A DNA stretch of 64,000 nucleotides, from assembly GCF_000003855.2 (NCBI RefSeq), contig NW_003101678.1:3629891-3693890 (forward strand), read 5' to 3'. The notes below the pieces were generated by a model. That model was not told the DNA's origin, did no database searches, and was given only the letters and a program-made list of their open reading frames with translations. This document shows, one piece after another, positions 32,990 through 46,401 of this stretch. Origin of the DNA: Blastomyces gilchristii SLH14081 (Eukaryota > Ascomycota > Eurotiomycetes > Onygenales > Ajellomycetaceae). Each line of letters opens with the position of its first letter. Position 1 is the stretch's first letter. A program made the translations under genes and the position numbers.

Positions 32990-34869
32990 TATAAGAAATA
33001 GAGAAGTAATCAATCAGTTAAGCAGACACTGAGTCTTTAGATAGAAGCTTACTCATCAGTTACTCTGACTCTGTCACAAGATCTCATTAAGAGAACAAAG
33101 ATCTTATAAGAGAATATCAGTGAAAGATCTGAGAGTTCTGATATCTTAAATATATAAGATATTCATATAATTATATTTCTTCTGATTTCGCAGATATCAC
33201 ACATCTGACAAATGATATAACTATGTCTAGCAATAATATAAGAGAACTCTCAAACGCGAGTATAGATGCAGTACTACAGTGACTTTAAGCAATGTTAAAA
33301 TTACAATAATTATAAATAGCTGATATGCATGTGACTCAATTAGACTGGCCGCCAAGACCATGAATCTCACATTTAATTTCATTTGATCTGGTCCCATACA
33401 TTTCTTAGCGTGAATCCCGCTGAGACTAGTCTTTAAAAAAACATGCAAAGTGACTATATATCAGATCTTAAAATGGAACTATGACTTGAAAAAAATGAGA
33501 AAGTGGTCTCATTTAGTCTCATTTAGTTTCATTCTTGGCATAAAGTTACTATTTTTAGACATTTTAAGGTTTTTTTAGATTATTTTTAATTTTTTAAAAA
33601 GTAATGCTTTTTGATAACACTCAAATGAGGTTTAAAGTCATTTAAAGCAATAAAAATAATTTAAATTGAGAAGTGAAAATCATAGTCTCATTTGAAAAAT
33701 ATGATAAGAGTAGACAGTAAGTTTCACTGAGACAGTATGAGACTACTATCTAATGTTAAAACCGTGTAATAGAATCAGTCGAATTGGTAATAGAACTATC
33801 AAAAAATCTGGTCCTGGTTTCAGACACGGTCACACGGTCAGTCTAGACTCAATAACATCAATATGAAGAGATTTAATAATTGTCTTAACAAGAAACCTCT
33901 GCACAGACAATTTCAATATTAACAGAATTAAATATGAATACACTGTGAATGCTGAAGAAACATTTAGATACTTCTGCATATTCTAATACTTCTGATCTCA
34001 CTCTCTATTCATTATGAAGATTGAAAATCCTTACAAAACTAAGTGTAGATGAAGATGTCATTGATTCACTAATCAATCAAGGTTGATATATCAACAGATA
34101 ACTGAAGAATTGTACAAGACAGAAGTTTCATTCATAAATAAAAACATGTAAATCAGCATTGTGAATATCTGACAACATTATCAAACATCTTAATATTCTG
34201 TTTCAACACACTGCTATGCAACAGAAAGTATTAGATTGATTACAGAATGCTTAACAGAGAAACACTTCTCTCATAACATTCATTTCTGACTTTGATATCA
34301 AGATTCTAGAAGCAGGTGATCAGTCTTGAGAGAATTGAATGAAGATTAGTATGCTTAAGAAGATATTAACTTTTAAACTCTTACAGGCTCTTATAAGTGT
34401 AGATAAAGACCTGACTTATGAAGACTTCTGCATATAACTTCAGATATTGAATGATTATTTTATCAAGCTTCAGAGTATACAGAACAGTGATAGAAGATAT
34501 TACATCTCAGTTACTTATACATCTGCATTGAAGAATAACAACAATGATGCAGATGTCATAAACTGAGCAGACTTAAATGTCTATGTATAAGCAGAAATCT
34601 CTATTATTTAAACAGGTTTTTGAGTTCCTGAAATCACTTCTGAAGAAGTTGCTAACTGACATCAATGTGAAGTGTGTATTAACAGTAACAGATCAGAACA
34701 TATCACTTTCAACTGCGGATCAGCCTATGCATTCTCTTACTTAAGAGAAAGATCAGTGTCTTCTCACTTAAAGAATGAATCAGCATCTGTCCGCATCAAC
34801 CACATTACATTAGAGAAAGATATGAAAGATAACTATGAGAATGTCTCAATGAAACAGGGAAAAGATTAG
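32990..34869 (+). pseudogene. gag: Gyp-1 D gag relic, split by a MITE
   Basis: The gag N-terminal region is at 32990-33332, then the MITE, then the capsid region to about 34560. The zinc knuckle CINSNRSEHITFNC (34672-34713) keeps two Cys and the His of C-X2-C-X4-H-X4-C, with the second Cys changed to Ser. The last open block (34672-34869, 65 codons) ends at the natural stop after KQGKD, the same stop context as copy F. Multiple earlier stops make it a relic. Confidence 0.82.
33341..33845 (-). mobile_element. hAT-type MITE, copy 3 (505 bp)
   Basis: It begins TAGACTGGCCG and ends CGGTCAGTCTA, with an exact 8-bp duplication GACTCAAT (33333-33340 and 33846-33853). It is in reverse orientation to copies 1 and 2. 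It carries TAATGCTTTTTGATAACACT near 33602, the reverse complement of the subterminal motif of copy 1. The 73-codon minus frame 33227-33448 crosses the MITE border and is not a gene. Confidence 0.93.
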
Positions 34870-35509
34870 CTTCTGTTCAAATTCACAAGCAGGATCTTGA
34901 AGAGATTGAATGATAACAATTTGACGAAAAAATGATAATGAATGTAATTCTTGTATCTACTGTGATAGATAATATGTATAATATGAATGTCATGATAGAC
35001 AGCAGTGTATGTCATTATGCAATGAGTAAATCTTCAGTCATAAAATATTATAATCTTCAGTGTATTGTCTTATTAAAACTCTGACTTCTTGCAGAATTTG
35101 ATAATTTAAGAGATATTCACATTTGTTATTATTATTATTATTATTCTTGAATTATAGATGTATGCAGTCAGAGACTATGACATCTACCTGAGAACTTTTA
35201 GTTCTCAGAGTTTTTCCTATATCTATAAAGTTAACTATTACACATTCACCAATTTCAGATATGTAAAATAAGAAAATTCCAGCTCAGAATACAAAAACTG
35301 TTTATAAATTGCAGTGTTTTAACATCTTCTGATACTTCGAAAGCATTTGACAATATCATGACAAAAGAAAAGAGAACACACTCTTAAAGATAGACACATT
35401 AAATAGATAGATAGAAAAGAATTGAAAGAAAAAGATGAAGTAAAGAGAGACTGTAACAAAACAAATTATTAAAAGATAGTATATAGCTGTTTTAACAGAC
35501 TATATCTGA

Positions 35510-38500
35510 TTGATTTCCTCCTCCTCATATTCAGATATTTCTGAATTTAGTCATTTTCTTATAGCTGCTTGAGTTTCTGATAGAAAGTCTGTTAAGTATT
35601 TAATTCCTGTCTCAGTTGAGAATAAGAATCTCATATTTAATTGATTTAGATCAAACTTCTCTTTCAATCTGACTCTGAGACTATTGTATAATGCGCAATG
35701 CATTATAATATACTCAGGATTTTCATTCACATTGCAGAATGAGCACTCTATTAAATAAAATCTATAATCAAATCTTTGCATATAAGATTTAAAATAGTCA
35801 TGTTCTAGTGTCAGCTGCATTATAGATGAGAATATTTTCTTTTTACATTTAATTGAACAAGATTTTCACTTGGGTTTTATTTCAAATCTTGAATAATGTA
35901 TACTCTTCTTTTGCTTCTGTCAGCTTTCATTTCACTTATTTAAACAAGATTCTTTTATCTTTCTCTTTATAAAAGATCAGAACATAATTTTTTAAATAGA
36001 TCTGCTTAATTCTGAACTCTTTTTTACAGCTGAATTAGCCAATTCATTGTCATGAATATTCATATAAGCAGGAACTCAGTGTAGATGAATTATTAGCTTT
36101 GATATTCTTCTCTTTTGAATTTTCAAAACAGAGTTTAAGATCAGTTCAAGATTCATTTGATCATTATAAATCTGACTATTTCTAAGTCTTTTTAAAGCAG
36201 CTTGACTATCAGAGAATATTCATATATCTTTTAAACTATTTCCTCTTTTCTAAGATTTTATTTCAATGAGTTTGAAAGCTTTCACTATTACAAATAGTTC
36301 AGTATCAAAGACTTCAGTTCACAGTCTAAATTTCAGAAATCTGAGATAAAATTAATATTATCTTCAGTATAAGCAATGTCTGTGTGTAATCTATTCAAAT
36401 TCTCATTTTAGAGTCATCTGAAATAAATCAGAATAGAGTCTTCTATATTGATTGTTGAATTTCTCTTCAAATACTGTTCATATTCTTTCTTCTTAGATCA
36501 TTCACTTATTTACAAGTCTGTAAGAGATTCAAGCTTTTCTCTTCAGAGAGATATCTTTTCATGATCAACTTTTTCAATATTTAAACAAGAAAATTGATTT
36601 TTAATCAGTGAGTATATTCTGTACAGTTGAGAAGGCATTTTCTTTGAAGAATTATTTTCATTTCAATCAAGAAATCTATTTCAATCCAGTTCATTTCCAG
36701 AGTTAATTAATGAAAATGAAGAAGAGACTCTTTCTCTGATTATATAATTTAAGCTCATCTTTATAACTCTCAGAGCATAGTTTATACAGGCCTTTTCAAA
36801 TCTAATAGCAGAAGAAGGAATTGAAGCTTCAATTTTCATTACTTTAATAGAAGATGATTTAAATGTTTTCAGAATTCTTCTCAAAGCTCTGTTTTACAGA
36901 CTTTGAAAGAGTATAGTAAAATTTCCTTGATTATGGTGTCAAACTTGATCTTTATAATCAGCTACTGAGATAATACAGGCTATATATAACTGTCTTATAG
37001 CCTGGAAGAATAGACCTCTCTCTGTATTTAATAGTCTGATTATGTTATTCAATAGTCTTTCTATCTTGACAGTTCTTTATTGAATGTGATATTTAAAATT
37101 CAACTTGAAGTTTAATCATACTTCTAATCATTTGATATTTACACTGAGTTTAATCTCTCTCTTTAAAAGAGTTAGAAATAGTTCTTTCTCATTGAATCTA
37201 GAAAAGAAATGAATTAACTCAGTTTTATTTATATTAAATTGAATTTAATTAATATCTGCTTTAACAAAGATTTTCTTTGCAGCTTTTTCAATCACTTTCA
37301 AATTCTCTTTGATACTTTTTAAGCTGTAGACTAGACCAATATCATTCACATAACTCAGAGATTACACTATTCTCATATTTCTATTTTTGAATAGATATAC
37401 AGTGTATATTACAAATAAAATAAGTGAGATTGAAGATTCTTACAGTACTTCTATTTTTATCTCAGTCTTGTCTTATTTCATTTCATCAAAGAAAAGTTGT
37501 ATGATTCTTTTAAATATAGAACAGTTAATTCATTTTATTAGAGAAAGTGACAGTTTTAACATCTTTAAAGTCTGAATTAATTTTGACTTTGAAACATGAT
37601 TAAATGCTTCTTTTATATCAATAAAAACTGCAGTTGAGATCAGATCTTCATACTTTACTATTTAAATATCATGAATAACTGAGAGAACAGTGTCAATTAC
37701 AGAACATTGTTTTCTATCTTTTATTTATTCACTGACTAAAAGAGAATTACTAATAGAGCTTATAAAACATAGTTGACTAGCTATTATCTTTTCTAAAACC
37801 TTTTCTAGACAGTTTAATAGAGATATTACTCTATATAACTTAGAAATTGAAGTTTTTCTATTAGGCTTTGTAAGAATCACTTCAGTGGCTTCTCTTCAGT
37901 ATTCAGAATGATATTCATTTTTCAAGAGATTGAAAAAGAGCTCAAAATATTCATTCTTTAAGTAGAAGTATGTATTTTGAATAATTAAGTGATTAATTGA
38001 ATCAGGCTCTGCAGCAGTTTTAACTGAACTTGAGAAGATAGCTGACTTTAATTCATCTTGTATATAATCAGATCATTTCCAGTCATCTTCATTAATATAG
38101 TTGAAAAGTGATCTATTCTCTTTCTCTAAATCTGAATCTGATGAGTTTTTAAAGAGAGTTCTTATAAAAGCTTGACATTTTTTCTCAAAAGAGTTTACTG
38201 TATATGATTCATTCTGAAACTCACATTCTAAGACTGGAAGTTTTGCTACACTTCTTGTTTTGGTATAGTTAAAAGCTTTAAAAACTTTCTTTTCTTATAC
38301 TTCTTCAAGAAATTTCTTCCAGCAGTCTGTTTTAACTCTTTTAAGATCTGAAAAATATTCATTTCTGACAGTTTTAAACTCTTTATCAGAAATTATATCA
38401 TTCTTTTAAACTCTTCTAGCAGTAGCTAATTGTTTTCTTTTAGATGTGATATTCTTATTTCATCAAGATTTTGAATACTCAGAAAACTTTCTCTTTGAAA

Positions 38501-39420
38501 TATTATCTTTAGTACTTGTTAGAATAATAGATATAATGAGCTTTACTCTATTCTCAAGCACTTCATTTGAGATATCTTGACCAGGATTTCAATATAGCTC
38601 ACTCTGTCTTTCAGATTTTAACAGTCTTATGCTTGCTTCAACTGCCTTTCAATCAGCTTTTTCAAAGTTAAACTGATTAGAGAGAAGAGGATTTTCACTC
38701 ATTTATTCTTCACTCAGTTCAATATCAAATTGACTAATCTCATGATCTGATTTCAATGTCTTATTTAAATTAATAAATCAGTTTATAAGTCTTTTTTCCA
38801 TTAGATTTTATAACATGAAGATTAGATTTATAATAGATTTCTGTTTCATTTCTTTTCTAAAGAATGTTTATTGATCAGACTTGTTAACTAAATCTATTCA
38901 ATACTCAAAGAATTATTCAATCAGATTATCAGCTCTTACTGCTCTTTTGCATTCTGAATTTCATCAGAGATGATGTGCATTGAAATCTCCAGCAATTATA
39001 GAGTTTCTTAATGAAGTTATATTCAGAAATCCTCTATTAATTGTCCAGATATTGTTATTTTTCTTCAATGACTTTTCATAATAGATATTTATAAGCTGTA
39101 TAGTATCAAACTCATTCTCTTTATCTATAATATCACTTATCAGAATATCAGGGTCAGACATAATATCAAATCTTAGATTAAATTAATATCTTGATCTCTT
39201 TCTTTCATAGATCACTACTCTTGACCCTATCTCAGACTTTTGAGATAGAAAGCAGTAGTAGCTTGAATGAGAAATAATATATTTTTACTCAGCATCAAAA
39301 TTCAGCTTCTGAAGTAGTACAAAATCAACTTTTTAATCAAATGTAATTTGAAGACAAGAATAAATACAATTTGAGTTTCTATTCACATTATTTTGAATAA
39401 ATGTTACTACAGGCACTAGT
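35510..39420 (-). pseudogene. LINE C ORF relic: AP endonuclease, RT, RNase H, zinc finger
   Basis: From the right: an apurinic-type endonuclease opening with NNVNRNSNCIYSCLQ and VDFVLLQ, then SLRNSIIAGDFNAHHL (38964-39010; family GDFNAHH) and SDHEISQFDIEL (about 38730). The RT contains ISLLNCLEKVLEKIIASQL (37790), KDRKQCSVIDTVLSVIHDI (37690) and YVNDIGLVYS at the catalytic site (37330-37362), where Asp has become Asn. The thumb is at 36681-36900, RNase H at 36050-36440 and the finger C.FCNVNENPEYIIMHC at 35700-35755 (His now Tyr). The frame ends near 35510. It has many TGA-at-Trp stops. About 1300 residues when stops are ignored. Confidence 0.9.
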
Positions 39421-40074
39421 CACCTGCAGGATGCATCTTAAGCTAATTACATTTAATTCTCTATAATTAAGTGATCACTATGTCTGTTCTATTGAGCCAG
39501 TCACTAATTTCCAGAGATGTTAGTTAGTGACTGCCACTGCTCACTTGATAATGTACACACCAAGCTTTCAGCTGCTGATCTCAGCTCTATTAAATGCTCA
39601 TAGGCCTATCAATCAGCTGTCATGATCTTATCTCATATTAGAGAGTAATCATAGACTTGATAACTGCAGTTCTCTCTGTCAGTATTAGGGCTTGACAGTG
39701 AGCTTGCAGACTCTAGTCTATCAGAATACTCTGTCTAGAGTCTAGATACATATCTACACCTGCTAGTCAGATGATTTTCAAAATCATTCCCTGTATTTGA
39801 GAGAGAGATAGGCTCTGATGATGACCCTAGTTAGAGACTCACTTAAGTAGTGTATAATCACTATATTAGGCTTAACTCTATATCATTAGAACCTTGACAG
39901 GTACACAGTAGAATAGTGAGACATTGATATCTTATACCAGCTCTAGTGAGTGTTTGCAGAATCTCACTTAACTAGTGACTTGACTTGCAGTAGAGAGTTC
40001 TATCTCACATCAAGTCTTACTAATTAGACTCAGCTTCTATTACATGAGGGCTTTCATGAGTAAGAAGTGACATA
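39421..40074 (-). other. LINE C 5' untranslated region
   Basis: It matches 21391-22058 of copy B throughout, including GATGCATCCTGC next to the coding part and the CTAG-rich centre. It is more mutated than in copy B. No open frame. Confidence 0.75.
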
Positions 40075-40156
40075 TGTCAGCAGTGAGATTCGAATCCACG
40101 CACTTCAAATGTGTGCAGCCTTGATTACCAGTCTTATCAACTGGGCCACACTGGCT
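40075..40156 (-). other. tRNA-like Pol III promoter head of LINE C
   Basis: 82 nt on the minus strand, with A-box TGGCCCAGTTGATAAG and B-box GATTCGAATCT (the first G and final C of the consensus lost). Same arrangement as 21309-21390, including the CACAC variable-arm stem half. It starts at the element border next to the target duplication. It is not a functional tRNA. Confidence 0.83.
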
Positions 40157-40553
40157 CACATCTGTTAAATGATGAAACTAAATATAGATATCAGAGAACA
40201 TTAACATGAAGATACTTATATATATACAGTTAATAATTTGACTATAATCTTATGCTAGAACTTGTCTGACTATCTGAATACGGCATTTTATTAAATGCTT
40301 AAAACTGAAGCTTAATATTCTTTAATAATAATAGAATTCATGAAGATGATATTTATAAGACTATAAATCTTACACAGATCTCTGTCAATACTTATAAAAT
40401 GCTCTTAAAAAGAAGTTATTGATAAGACTGCTGACAAAGTCATTAATAGCAGAACTATATATCAATCTATTCTATCAGTTTAACTGATAATAAGAAAGCT
40501 CTAGAGAAGTTATTCTATACTATAATAACAGCTTCTTATACAAAACTCTTTTA

Positions 40554-43500
40554 CTATTATTATTATTATTCTTCAATTATAGATGTATACAGTCAGAGAC
40601 TATAATATCTATCTGAGAACTTTTAGTTCTCAGAAATTTTCCTATATCTATAAAGTCAACTATTATACATTTACCAATTTCAGATATGTAAAATCAGAAA
40701 ATTCCAGCTCAGAATACAAAAACTGTTTATAAATTACAGTATTTTAACATCTTCTGATACTTTGAAATCATTTGACAATATCATGACAAAAGAAAAGAGA
40801 ACACAGTCTTAAAAATAGACACATTAAATAGATAGATAGAAAAGAATAGAAAGAAAAAAGTAAAGTAAAGAGAGACTATAATAAAATAAATTATTAAAAG
40901 ATAGTGTATAGCTATTTTAACAGACTATATCTGATCAATTTCCTTCTCTTCATATTCAGATATTTCTGAATTCAGTTATTTTCTAATAGCTGCTTGAGTT
41001 TCTGATAGAAAGTCTATTAAGTATTTAATTTCTGTCTCACTTGAGAATAAGAATCTTGTATTTAATTGATTTAGATTATACTTCTCTTTCAATCTGACTC
41101 TGAGACTATTGTATAATACACAGTGCATTACAATATACTCAGAATTCTCATTTATATTGCAGAATGAGCATTCTATTAAATCAAATCTATTATCAAATCT
41201 TTGTATATAAGATTTGAAATAACCATGTCCTAGTTTCAGCTGTATTATAGCTGAGAATATTTTCTTTTTACATTTAATTGAACAAGATTTCCACTTGGGT
41301 TTTATTTCAAATCTTGAATAATGTATACTCTTCTTTTGCTTCTGTCAGCTTTTATTTCACTTATTTAAACAAGATTCTTTTATCTTTCTCTTTATAAAAG
41401 ATCAGAACACAATTTTTTGAATAGATCTGCTTAATTCTGAACTCTTTTTTACATCTGAATCAGTCAATTCATAGTCATGAATATTCATATGAGCAGAAAC
41501 TTAGTGTAGATAAATTATCAGTTTTAATATTCTTCTCTTTTAAATTTTTAAAACAGAGTTTAAAATCAGTTCAAGATTCATTTAATTATTATGAATCTGA
41601 CTATTTCTAAGTCTTTTTAAAGCCGCTTGACTATCAGAGAATATTCATATCTCTTTTAAACTATTTTTTCTTTTATAACATTTTATTTCAATGAGTTTGA
41701 AAGCTTTCATTATTGTAAATAGTTCAGTATCAATGACTTCAGATTCACAGTCTAAATTTTAGAAATCTGAAATAAAATTGATATTATCTTCAGTATAAGC
41801 AATCTCTGTGTTTAATCTATTTAAATTCCCATTTTTTGAGTCCTCTGAATAAATCAGAATAGAGTCTTTTATATGAATTGTAGAAATTCTCTTCAAATAC
41901 TGTTCATATTCTCTCTCTTTAGATAGTTCACTTATTTGCAAGTCTATGAGAGATTCAAGCTTTTCTCTTCAGAGAGATATCTTCTCATAATCAACTTTTT
42001 CAATATTTAATAAAGAAAATTGATTTTTAATCAGTGAGTATAGTCTGTATAGTTGAGAGAACATTTTCTTTGAATTATTATTTTTATTTCAATCAAGAAA
42101 TCTATTTCAATTCAGTTCATTTTCAGAGTTAACTGATAAAAATAAACAAGAGACTCTTTCTCTGATTAAATGATTTAAGCTCATCTTTATAAGTCTCAGA
42201 GCATAGTTTATACAGCTCTTTTCAAATCTAATAGCAGAAGAAGAAATTAAAGCTTCAATTTTCATTATTTTAATAGAAGATGAATTAAATACTTTCAGAA
42301 TTCTTCTCAAAGCTCTGTTTTACAGACTTTGAAAGAGTTGAGTGAAATTTTCTTGATTATTTTATCAAACTTGAACTTTATAATTAGCTACTGAGATAAT
42401 ACAGGCTATATAAAACTGTCTCATAGCCTGGAAGAATAGATCTCTTGCTGTATTTAATAGTCTGATTATGTTATTTAATAGTCTTTCTGCCTTGATAGTT
42501 CTTTGTTGAATATAATATTTAAAATTCAACTTGAAGTTTAATCATACTCCTAATCATTTGACATTTAAACTGGGTTTAATCTCTCTATTTAAAAGAATTA
42601 GGTATAGTTCTTTCTCATTGAATTTAGAAAAGAAATGAATTAACTCAGTTTTATTCATATTAAATTGAATTTAATTGATATCTGCTCTAATAAAGATGTT
42701 CTTTACTGCTTTTTCAATCACTTCTAAATTCTCTTTGATTATTTTTTGAACTATAGACTAGATCAATATCATTCATATAACTTGAAGATCTTACTATTTT
42801 CATATCTCTATTCTTGAATAGATATGCAGTGTATATTGCAAATAAAATGAATGAGATTGAGAATTGTTATGATACTTCTATTTTTATCTCAGTCTTGTCT
42901 TATTTTATTCTATTAAAGAATAATTGTATGATTCTTTTAGACATAAAACAGTTAACTCATTTTATTAGAGAAAGTGACAGTTTTAATATCTTCAAAGTCT
43001 GAATTAACTTTGACTTTAAAACATAATCAAATGCTTCTTTTATATTAATAAAAACTGCAGTTGAGACCAGATCTTCATACTTTGCTATTTGAATATCATG
43101 AATAACTGAGAGAACAGTGTCAATTGCAGAGCATTGTTTTCTATCTCTCATTTATTCACTGAATAGAAGAGAATCATTAATTAAGCTTATAAAAGATAGT
43201 TGAGTGACTATTATGTTTTCTAAAACCTTTTCTAGACAGTTCAATAGATATATTACTCTATATGACTTAGGAATTGAAGTGTTTCTATTAGGTTTTACAA
43301 GGATCACTTCAGTGACTTCTCTTCAGTATTCAGAATGATACTCATTTTTTAAGAGATTGAAAAAGAGCTTAAGATATTTATTCTTTAAGTAGAAATATGT
43401 ATTTTGAATGATCAAGTGATTGATTGAATCAGGCCCTGCAGCAGTTGTAACTGAACTTGAGAAGATAGCTTACTTTAATTCATCTTGTATAAGCTCAGGC

Positions 43501-44359
43501 CATTCTCACTTATTTTCATTAATATAGTTATAAAGTGATATATTCTCTTTCTCTGAATCTGAATCTGATATGTTTTGTTTGAGAATTCTATGAAAACTTG
43601 ACATTTTTTTCTCAAAAAAATTTACTGTATATAATTCATTCTGAAACTCATATTCTAAGACTGAAACCTTTACTACACTTCTTGTTTTAGTATAGTTGAA
43701 ATCTTTAAAAACTTTCTTTTCTTATACTTCTTCAAGAAATTTGTTTCAGCAGTCTGTTTTAGCTCTTTTAATATCTGAAAAATATTCATTTCTGACAGCT
43801 TTGAACTCTTTATCAGATATTACATCATTCTTTCAATCTCTTCTAACAGTAGCTAATTGTTTTCTTTTAGATGTGATATTCTCATTTCATCAAGATTTGA
43901 AATACTCAGAAGACTTTTTCTTTGAAATATTATCTCTAACACTTGTTAAAATAATAGATGTAATGAGCTTTACTCTATTCTAAAGCATTTCATTTGAGAT
44001 ATCTTGACTGAGATTTCAATATAGCTCACTCTGCCTTTCAGATTTTAACAGTTTTATACTTTCTTCAACTGCTATTCAATCAGCTTTTTCAAAGTTATAC
44101 TGATTAGAGAGAAGAGGGTTTTCACTCATTTGTTTTTCACTCAGTGCAATATTAAGTTAAATAATCTCATGATCTAGTTCTCATGTCTCATTTGAATCAA
44201 TAAATCAGTTTACAAGTTTTTTTCAATTAAATTTTATGACATGAAGATTAGATCTATAATAGATTTCTGTTTCATGCCTTTTCTAAAGAATGTTTATTGA
44301 TCAGATTTATTAACTAGATTTATTAAATGCTCAAAGATTTATGCAATCAGATTATCTGC
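40554..44359 (-). mobile_element. LINE copy D, 5'-truncated (3.8 kb)
   Basis: Target duplication ACAAAACTCTTTTA (40540-40553) against ATAAAACTCTTTTA (44360-44373), one C/T difference. The tail is at the left. It is truncated inside the endonuclease. It lies only 400 bp from LINE C, in the same host element (Gyp-1 D). Confidence 0.93.
40930..44359 (-). pseudogene. LINE D ORF relic: partial endonuclease, RT, RNase H, finger
   Basis: Collinear with copy C from the C-terminal part of the endonuclease (44359 down to about 43950) through the RT, with MRDRKQCSAIDTVLSVIHDI (42957-43151 frame) and the catalytic region near 42770 (YMNDIDLVYS, the first Asp lost). The thumb is at 42107-42310, RNase H at 41470-41900 with LIYSEDSKN, and the finger near 41150 with CSFCNINENSEYI. 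The stop lies near 40930. The plus-strand frames 42814-43002 and 43696-43983 are shadows. Confidence 0.87.
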
Positions 44360-45855
44360 ATAAAACTCTTTTAATAATATTACAAATGTCTTGATATCTT
44401 CTGATAAGATATTATTATAAATATACTCTCTTTACAAGACTCAGAAGTGAATCACAGTATCAAGTTAGAAAAGATAAATAATAAGAACTCTGAGTCATCA
44501 TAAGACTCTCTTTACAATATGTCTTGAGATGAACTTCTTCTTCTTCAGAAGACACTCAATAATCTGTTGAATAAGCAATTTATATATATTAGTAACTCTT
44601 TCACTGCAGCTTCTATTCTCTTTGTAAAGAAATCAGATAAAGAACTCTGATTCTGTGTAAACTATTGAGATCTGAACCAATTGATAAAGAAACATTGTTA
44701 TTTCTTATCTCTTATCAATGAAACTCTAGCATGTATCAGATAAGCTTAATAATTTATAAAACTAGATATTATTACTGCATTTCATAAGATTTGTATCACT
44801 GAAGAAGATAAATAGCTTACAGCATTCTGAATATATTATAATCACTTTGAATGAGTAGTGACACTCTTTGAACTGACTAATGCTCTCAGTACATTTCAGA
44901 AGTATATTAACTAAGCACTTTAAGATTTTCTTAACAAGTTTGTATCTATATATCTAGATAATATTCTCATCTTCACTGATAAATTCAAAAAGAAATATCA
45001 AGAACATGTATAAAGAGTTTTACATTGATTATAAGAGATAGAACTATTAATTCATATTAATAAGTGAGATTTCAAAGTCAAGAGTATAAAATACCTAGAT
45101 TTTATTATAGAAGTTGATAAGAGAATTTGAATGAATTCTGAGAAGATCTCTGCTATTCTTGAATGAGAAGCTTTATATACTGTAAAAGATATATAAAGCT
45201 TCATTGAATTTACTAACTTCTATCAGTGATTTATATGAAACTTCTCAGATATTATAAGATTACTTACAGAACTTATTAAGAAGAACTCAGTATTTCAGTG
45301 ATTAGTGAACACTGAAGCTGTATTTATACAGATAAAGAAGATATTCATTAATATCTCTTTATTGATAATATTTGATTCTGATTATAAAATAGTTATTGAA
45401 GCTGATTTCTCTGACTATATTATATAAGAAACTATATTACAATATAATGATAAAGATATCTTACAATTATATACTTTTATATCTAAGGAACTGAGTTCTG
45501 CTGAATACAATTATGAGATTTATAATAAGAAACTTCTCACAATTATATACTATCTGGAAGAATGAGACTCTGAACTCTGAAGTGTCTTCAAATTTAAGAT
45601 AATCATAGATTATAAGAATCTCAAGTATTTTATAATCATCTATAAGCTTACTGAATATCAGATGTGATAATCTGAGCTATTAAGTTATTTTCATTTCACT
45701 ATACACTATTATCTCAGTAGCTAGAACTTAATAACAGATACTCTCTTATAATGAGAGTAAGATATACCTTTTAATATAATAGACATCTGTTGAATAAACT
45801 GAGAATATCAGCTCTTAGAACTGAAGATATTAGTTAATTAAGATAAAATAACTCA

Positions 45856-46163
45856 TGTGGCGGGCTGCGCCCGATCAATTATATAGACTATTTCATTATA
45901 CTTCACAGATTCCTACCGCTTCATTCTCGAATACATATGCTCCGATTCTCAGCCATTCTTCATCACTGATCCTCGGCTGCTATGAACGCGTGTAAATTCT
46001 TCCGCCCCGAAGCTCCACCGCGTACACCATCACATACATGTATAAATATTCACTTCAATCACTGATTCTTGTATTTTCTCTTTCTTTTCCTTCTTTAATG
46101 TTTTTCTCTTTGTTATATGAGACCTATATATTATATCAATCTATTCAGTATAGGCCTCTTATA
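45856..46163 (+). repeat. Gyp-1 E 5' LTR (308 bp)
   Basis: The outer start TGTGGCGGGCTGCGCCCGAT is among the best-preserved in the window, and GC is kept as far as 46030 (CTTCCGCCCCGAAGCTCCACC). The inner end is AT-rich. Its length is intermediate between the 271-bp and 352-bp forms because it has one copy of the segment that is duplicated in copy F. Confidence 0.92.
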
Positions 46164-46401
46164 CTAGAAAAATGTTCATTGTCTTCTTATTAGAAATGAT
46201 TATTCACATATCATCTTCTCATTAGAAATAATTACTCACTGAGATATCTGAACACATAACAATGTGTAAGAAATAGAGAAACAGTTAAACAGTTAAGTGA
46301 ACACTGAGTTCTTGAATAGAAGCTTGCTTATCAGTCACTCTGACTCTGTAACAAGATCTTACAAAGAGAACAAGATCTTACAAAGAGAATGTCAGTAAAA
46401 G
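46164..46401 (+). pseudogene. Gyp-1 E gag, 5' piece
   Basis: Leader and first part of gag, collinear with 60843-61060 of copy F. It contains a short tandem duplication of CAAGATCTTACAAAGAGAA (46350-46388). It breaks at AAAAG, the target duplication of Cop-1, and resumes at 57907. Confidence 0.75.

Larger units (their letters stand above)
35129..40156 (-). mobile_element. LINE copy C, full-length (about 5.0 kb) with tRNA-like 5' head
   Basis: The tail (TTA)n is at the left and the tRNA-like head at the right (40075-40156). Target duplication: CACATTTGTTA (35118-35128) against CACATCTGTTA (40157-40167), one C/T difference. The structure is head, about 660-bp 5' region, one long coding relic (endonuclease, RT, RNase H, finger), 3' UTR, tail. 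No separate ORF1 was seen. It is the reference for the other three copies. Confidence 0.93.
32651..45855 (+). mobile_element. Gyp-1 copy D, carrying one MITE and two LINEs, cut by Gyp-1 E
   Basis: 5' LTR at 32651-32921, gag to 34869, protease to RNase H in pieces up to 45855, where the LTR of copy E begins. Inserts: MITE 33341-33845, LINE C 35129-40156, LINE D 40554-44359, each with its own target duplication. Integrase, chromodomain and 3' LTR of D should lie beyond copies E and F, outside the window. The left flank is AAAAG. Confidence 0.92.
34900..45855 (+). pseudogene. pol: Gyp-1 D pol relic in three pieces (protease, RT, RNase H)
   Basis: Piece 1 (34900-35128) starts the protease, with MNVILVST- and NMNVMIDS-like residues. 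Piece 2 (40157-40553) continues it (NLMLELVWLSEYGIL). Piece 3 (44374-45855) has the RT, with FIKLDIITAFHKI and the catalytic SIYLDNILIF at about 44950-44980, and RNase H at 45340-45760, with IEADFSDY, ISKELSSAEYNYEIYNKKLL and YKNLKYF. The pieces join cleanly when the two LINEs and their target duplications are removed. Copy E interrupts it after RNase H. Confidence 0.87.

Noticed and set aside
37387..37575. Plus-strand ORFs at 37387-37575, 42814-43002 and 43696-43983
   Set aside because: They are shadows opposite the LINE reverse transcriptase and endonuclease frames on the minus strand.
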